Assembly (NCBI GenBank): GCA_035461385.1
Contig: DATHVI010000201.1
Location: forward strand, 1-13,684
Length of the DNA: 13,684 bases
Reading direction: 5' to 3'
From: DATHVI01 sp035461385
GTDB taxonomy: Bacteria; Actinomycetota; Thermoleophilia; Solirubrobacterales; 70-9
Shown piece by piece: positions 13,167-13,684 of this stretch. Position numbers and translations under genes: made by a program. Within the stretch, counting starts at the first letter, position 1, and every line of letters starts with the position of its first letter. Under the pieces are notes generated by a model. That model was not told the DNA's origin. It did not search any database and saw nothing but the letters and a program-made list of their open reading frames with translations.

Positions 13167-13553
13167 ATGACCGCCGCGAGGCAAGAGCTCGGGCGCGCCG
13201 TCGAGCGCCGGGTCGCCGAGCGCCTCGCGGCCGCCGGGTGGACGATCGTCGATCGCAACGCCCGCACGAGCGAGCTACGCGGCGAGCTCGACCTCGTCGC
13301 GCTCGACGGAACCGACCTCGTCTTCGTCGAGGTCAAGGCGCGGCGTGCGGGCTCGCGGCTAGGCCCCGAAACCCCGGCGATGGCCGTCGGCCGCCGCAAG
13401 CAGGCGAAGCTGCGAAGCCTCGCCGTCGCCTGGCTGCGCGACCGCGACGGCGACCTCCCTCCGCACCGAGGTCTGCGCTTCGACGTCGTCGGCGTCCGCG
13501 TCGACGCCACCGGTCGGCCGATCGAATGGCAGCACCTGCGCGGCGCGTTCTAA
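13167..13553 (+). CDS. yraN: UPF0102 family protein YraN, nuclease-like fold
   Basis: This 128-residue protein belongs to the UPF0102/YraN family, which has a PD-(D/E)XK nuclease-like fold and an unproven cellular role. The signature is present: RGELDLVALDGTDLVFVEVKARR (about 38-60, split in function into Glu and Asp of GELD and the EVK core). The N-terminal helix GRAVERRVAERLAAAGW and the C-terminal RFDVVGV strand also match. Length is normal. ATG at 13167 is the only suitable start. In mycobacteria and Streptomyces yraN is co-directional with comM and dprA; here it is divergent, sharing a 119-bp control region with comM. The steady association with comM and dprA suggests a DNA-processing role, which is inference. 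Confidence 0.92.
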   Translation: MTAARQELGRAVERRVAERLAAAGWTIVDRNARTSELRGELDLVALDGTDLVFVEVKARRAGSRLGPETPAMAVGRRKQAKLRSLAVAWLRDRDGDLPPHRGLRFDVVGVRVDATGRPIEWQHLRGAF

Positions 13554-13598
13554 GGGCCGTCGCAACCCCGCACCCCGGCCGCGGGAGCTCATCGAGGT

Positions 13599-13619
13599 GC
13601 CCGCGGCGTAGCCACGGGC
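13599..13619. repeat. Triplet-loop hairpin, second copy of the CGGC-GTA-GCC core
   Basis: GCCCGCGGC (13599-13607) and GCCACGGGC (13611-13619) pair around GTA with one C-A mismatch on the plus strand, which is a G-U wobble on the minus strand. It follows the yraN stop by 45 nt and may be a terminator. The outer arms differ from the copy at 6893-6913 yet remain complementary. Confidence 0.5.
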
Positions 13620-13634
13620 CATGGAGCCACTTGC

Positions 13635-13649
13635 GGCGCCTACGGCGCC
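13635..13649. repeat. Triplet-loop hairpin GGCGCC-TAC-GGCGCC
   Basis: GGCGCC at 13635-13640 and 13644-13649 flank loop TAC, the complement of the GTA loop seen in the neighbouring hairpin. It lies 15 nt after that hairpin in non-coding DNA. Confidence 0.45.
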
Positions 13650-13662
13650 TTACCTGCATCTG

Positions 13663-13681
13663 CGGAGGCGCAACGCCGCCG
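13663..13681. repeat. Third hairpin at the right window edge
   Basis: CGG-A-GGCG pairs with CGCC-G-CCG around loop CAA, seven pairs with one A-G mismatch. It makes three triplet-loop hairpins in about 85 nt after yraN. No gene is visible from 13554 to the end; the structure may continue past the window. Confidence 0.35.
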
Positions 13682-13684
13682 GAT

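Noticed and set aside
13620..13684. A tRNA or the start of a gene at the right edge
   Set aside because: No acceptor stem, anticodon arm or T-loop pattern is seen. The stretch is explained by short hairpins, and the reading frames there are Arg-rich and lack motifs.

Overview
The window is a gene-dense stretch of a very GC-rich bacterial chromosome. A WhiG/FliA-type sigma factor, xerC, dprA, comM and yraN all lie within 13.7 kb. The same backbone (yraN-comM-dprA-xerC, then whiG) is known from actinobacteria such as Streptomyces and Mycobacterium. High-GC codon use and many GTG or TTG starts fit a deep-branching actinobacterium. Class Thermoleophilia (Solirubrobacterales or Gaiellales relatives) is my best guess, but this is inference from gene content and style and no marker here proves it.

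Layout from left to right. Positions 1-1725 (minus strand) hold the sigma factor and xerC, separated by a strong hairpin that straddles the xerC stop. Positions 1781-5019 (minus) are a cell-envelope block: an L,D-transpeptidase, an atypical NAD-binding epimerase-like protein and a PlsC-type acyltransferase. The last two overlap and form a pair also known in mycobacteria. Positions 5076-6888 (plus) carry a 5-formyltetrahydrofolate cyclo-ligase family protein overlapping an alpha/beta hydrolase. That unit converges on ilvD (6956-8653, minus) across a perfect hairpin. Positions 8716-9554 (minus) are two unknown genes: an 80-residue protein ending in Gly-Gly and a 190-residue membrane-anchored protein. 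Positions 9638-13047 (minus) are thiD, dprA and comM, with comM and dprA overlapping by 4 nt. yraN (13167-13553, plus) is divergent from comM. The last 130 bases are non-coding and rich in hairpins. No gene-free stretch exceeds 300 bases.

Two themes join the genes. One is DNA processing: DprA and ComM (handling of incoming single strands and branch migration), XerC (dimer resolution) and YraN (nuclease-like fold). The other is envelope and core metabolism: L,D-transpeptidase, acyltransferase pair, IlvD, ThiD and the folate-family protein. Several first genes have a TAnnnT-like hexamer 7-11 nt before the start codon and no Shine-Dalgarno sequence, which suggests leaderless or nearly leaderless mRNAs. 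An internal cistron at 4111 has a clear GGAGG.

The most unusual features are a perfect 58-bp tandem repeat (period 60) that begins exactly at the dprA start codon and stands where the usual N-terminal DprA domain should be; the small Gly-Gly-ending protein with a MoaD-like tail next to thiD; the mirrored TAGCGT elements around a palindrome between comM and yraN; and a family of triplet-loop hairpins in intergenic DNA whose arms differ but stay complementary.
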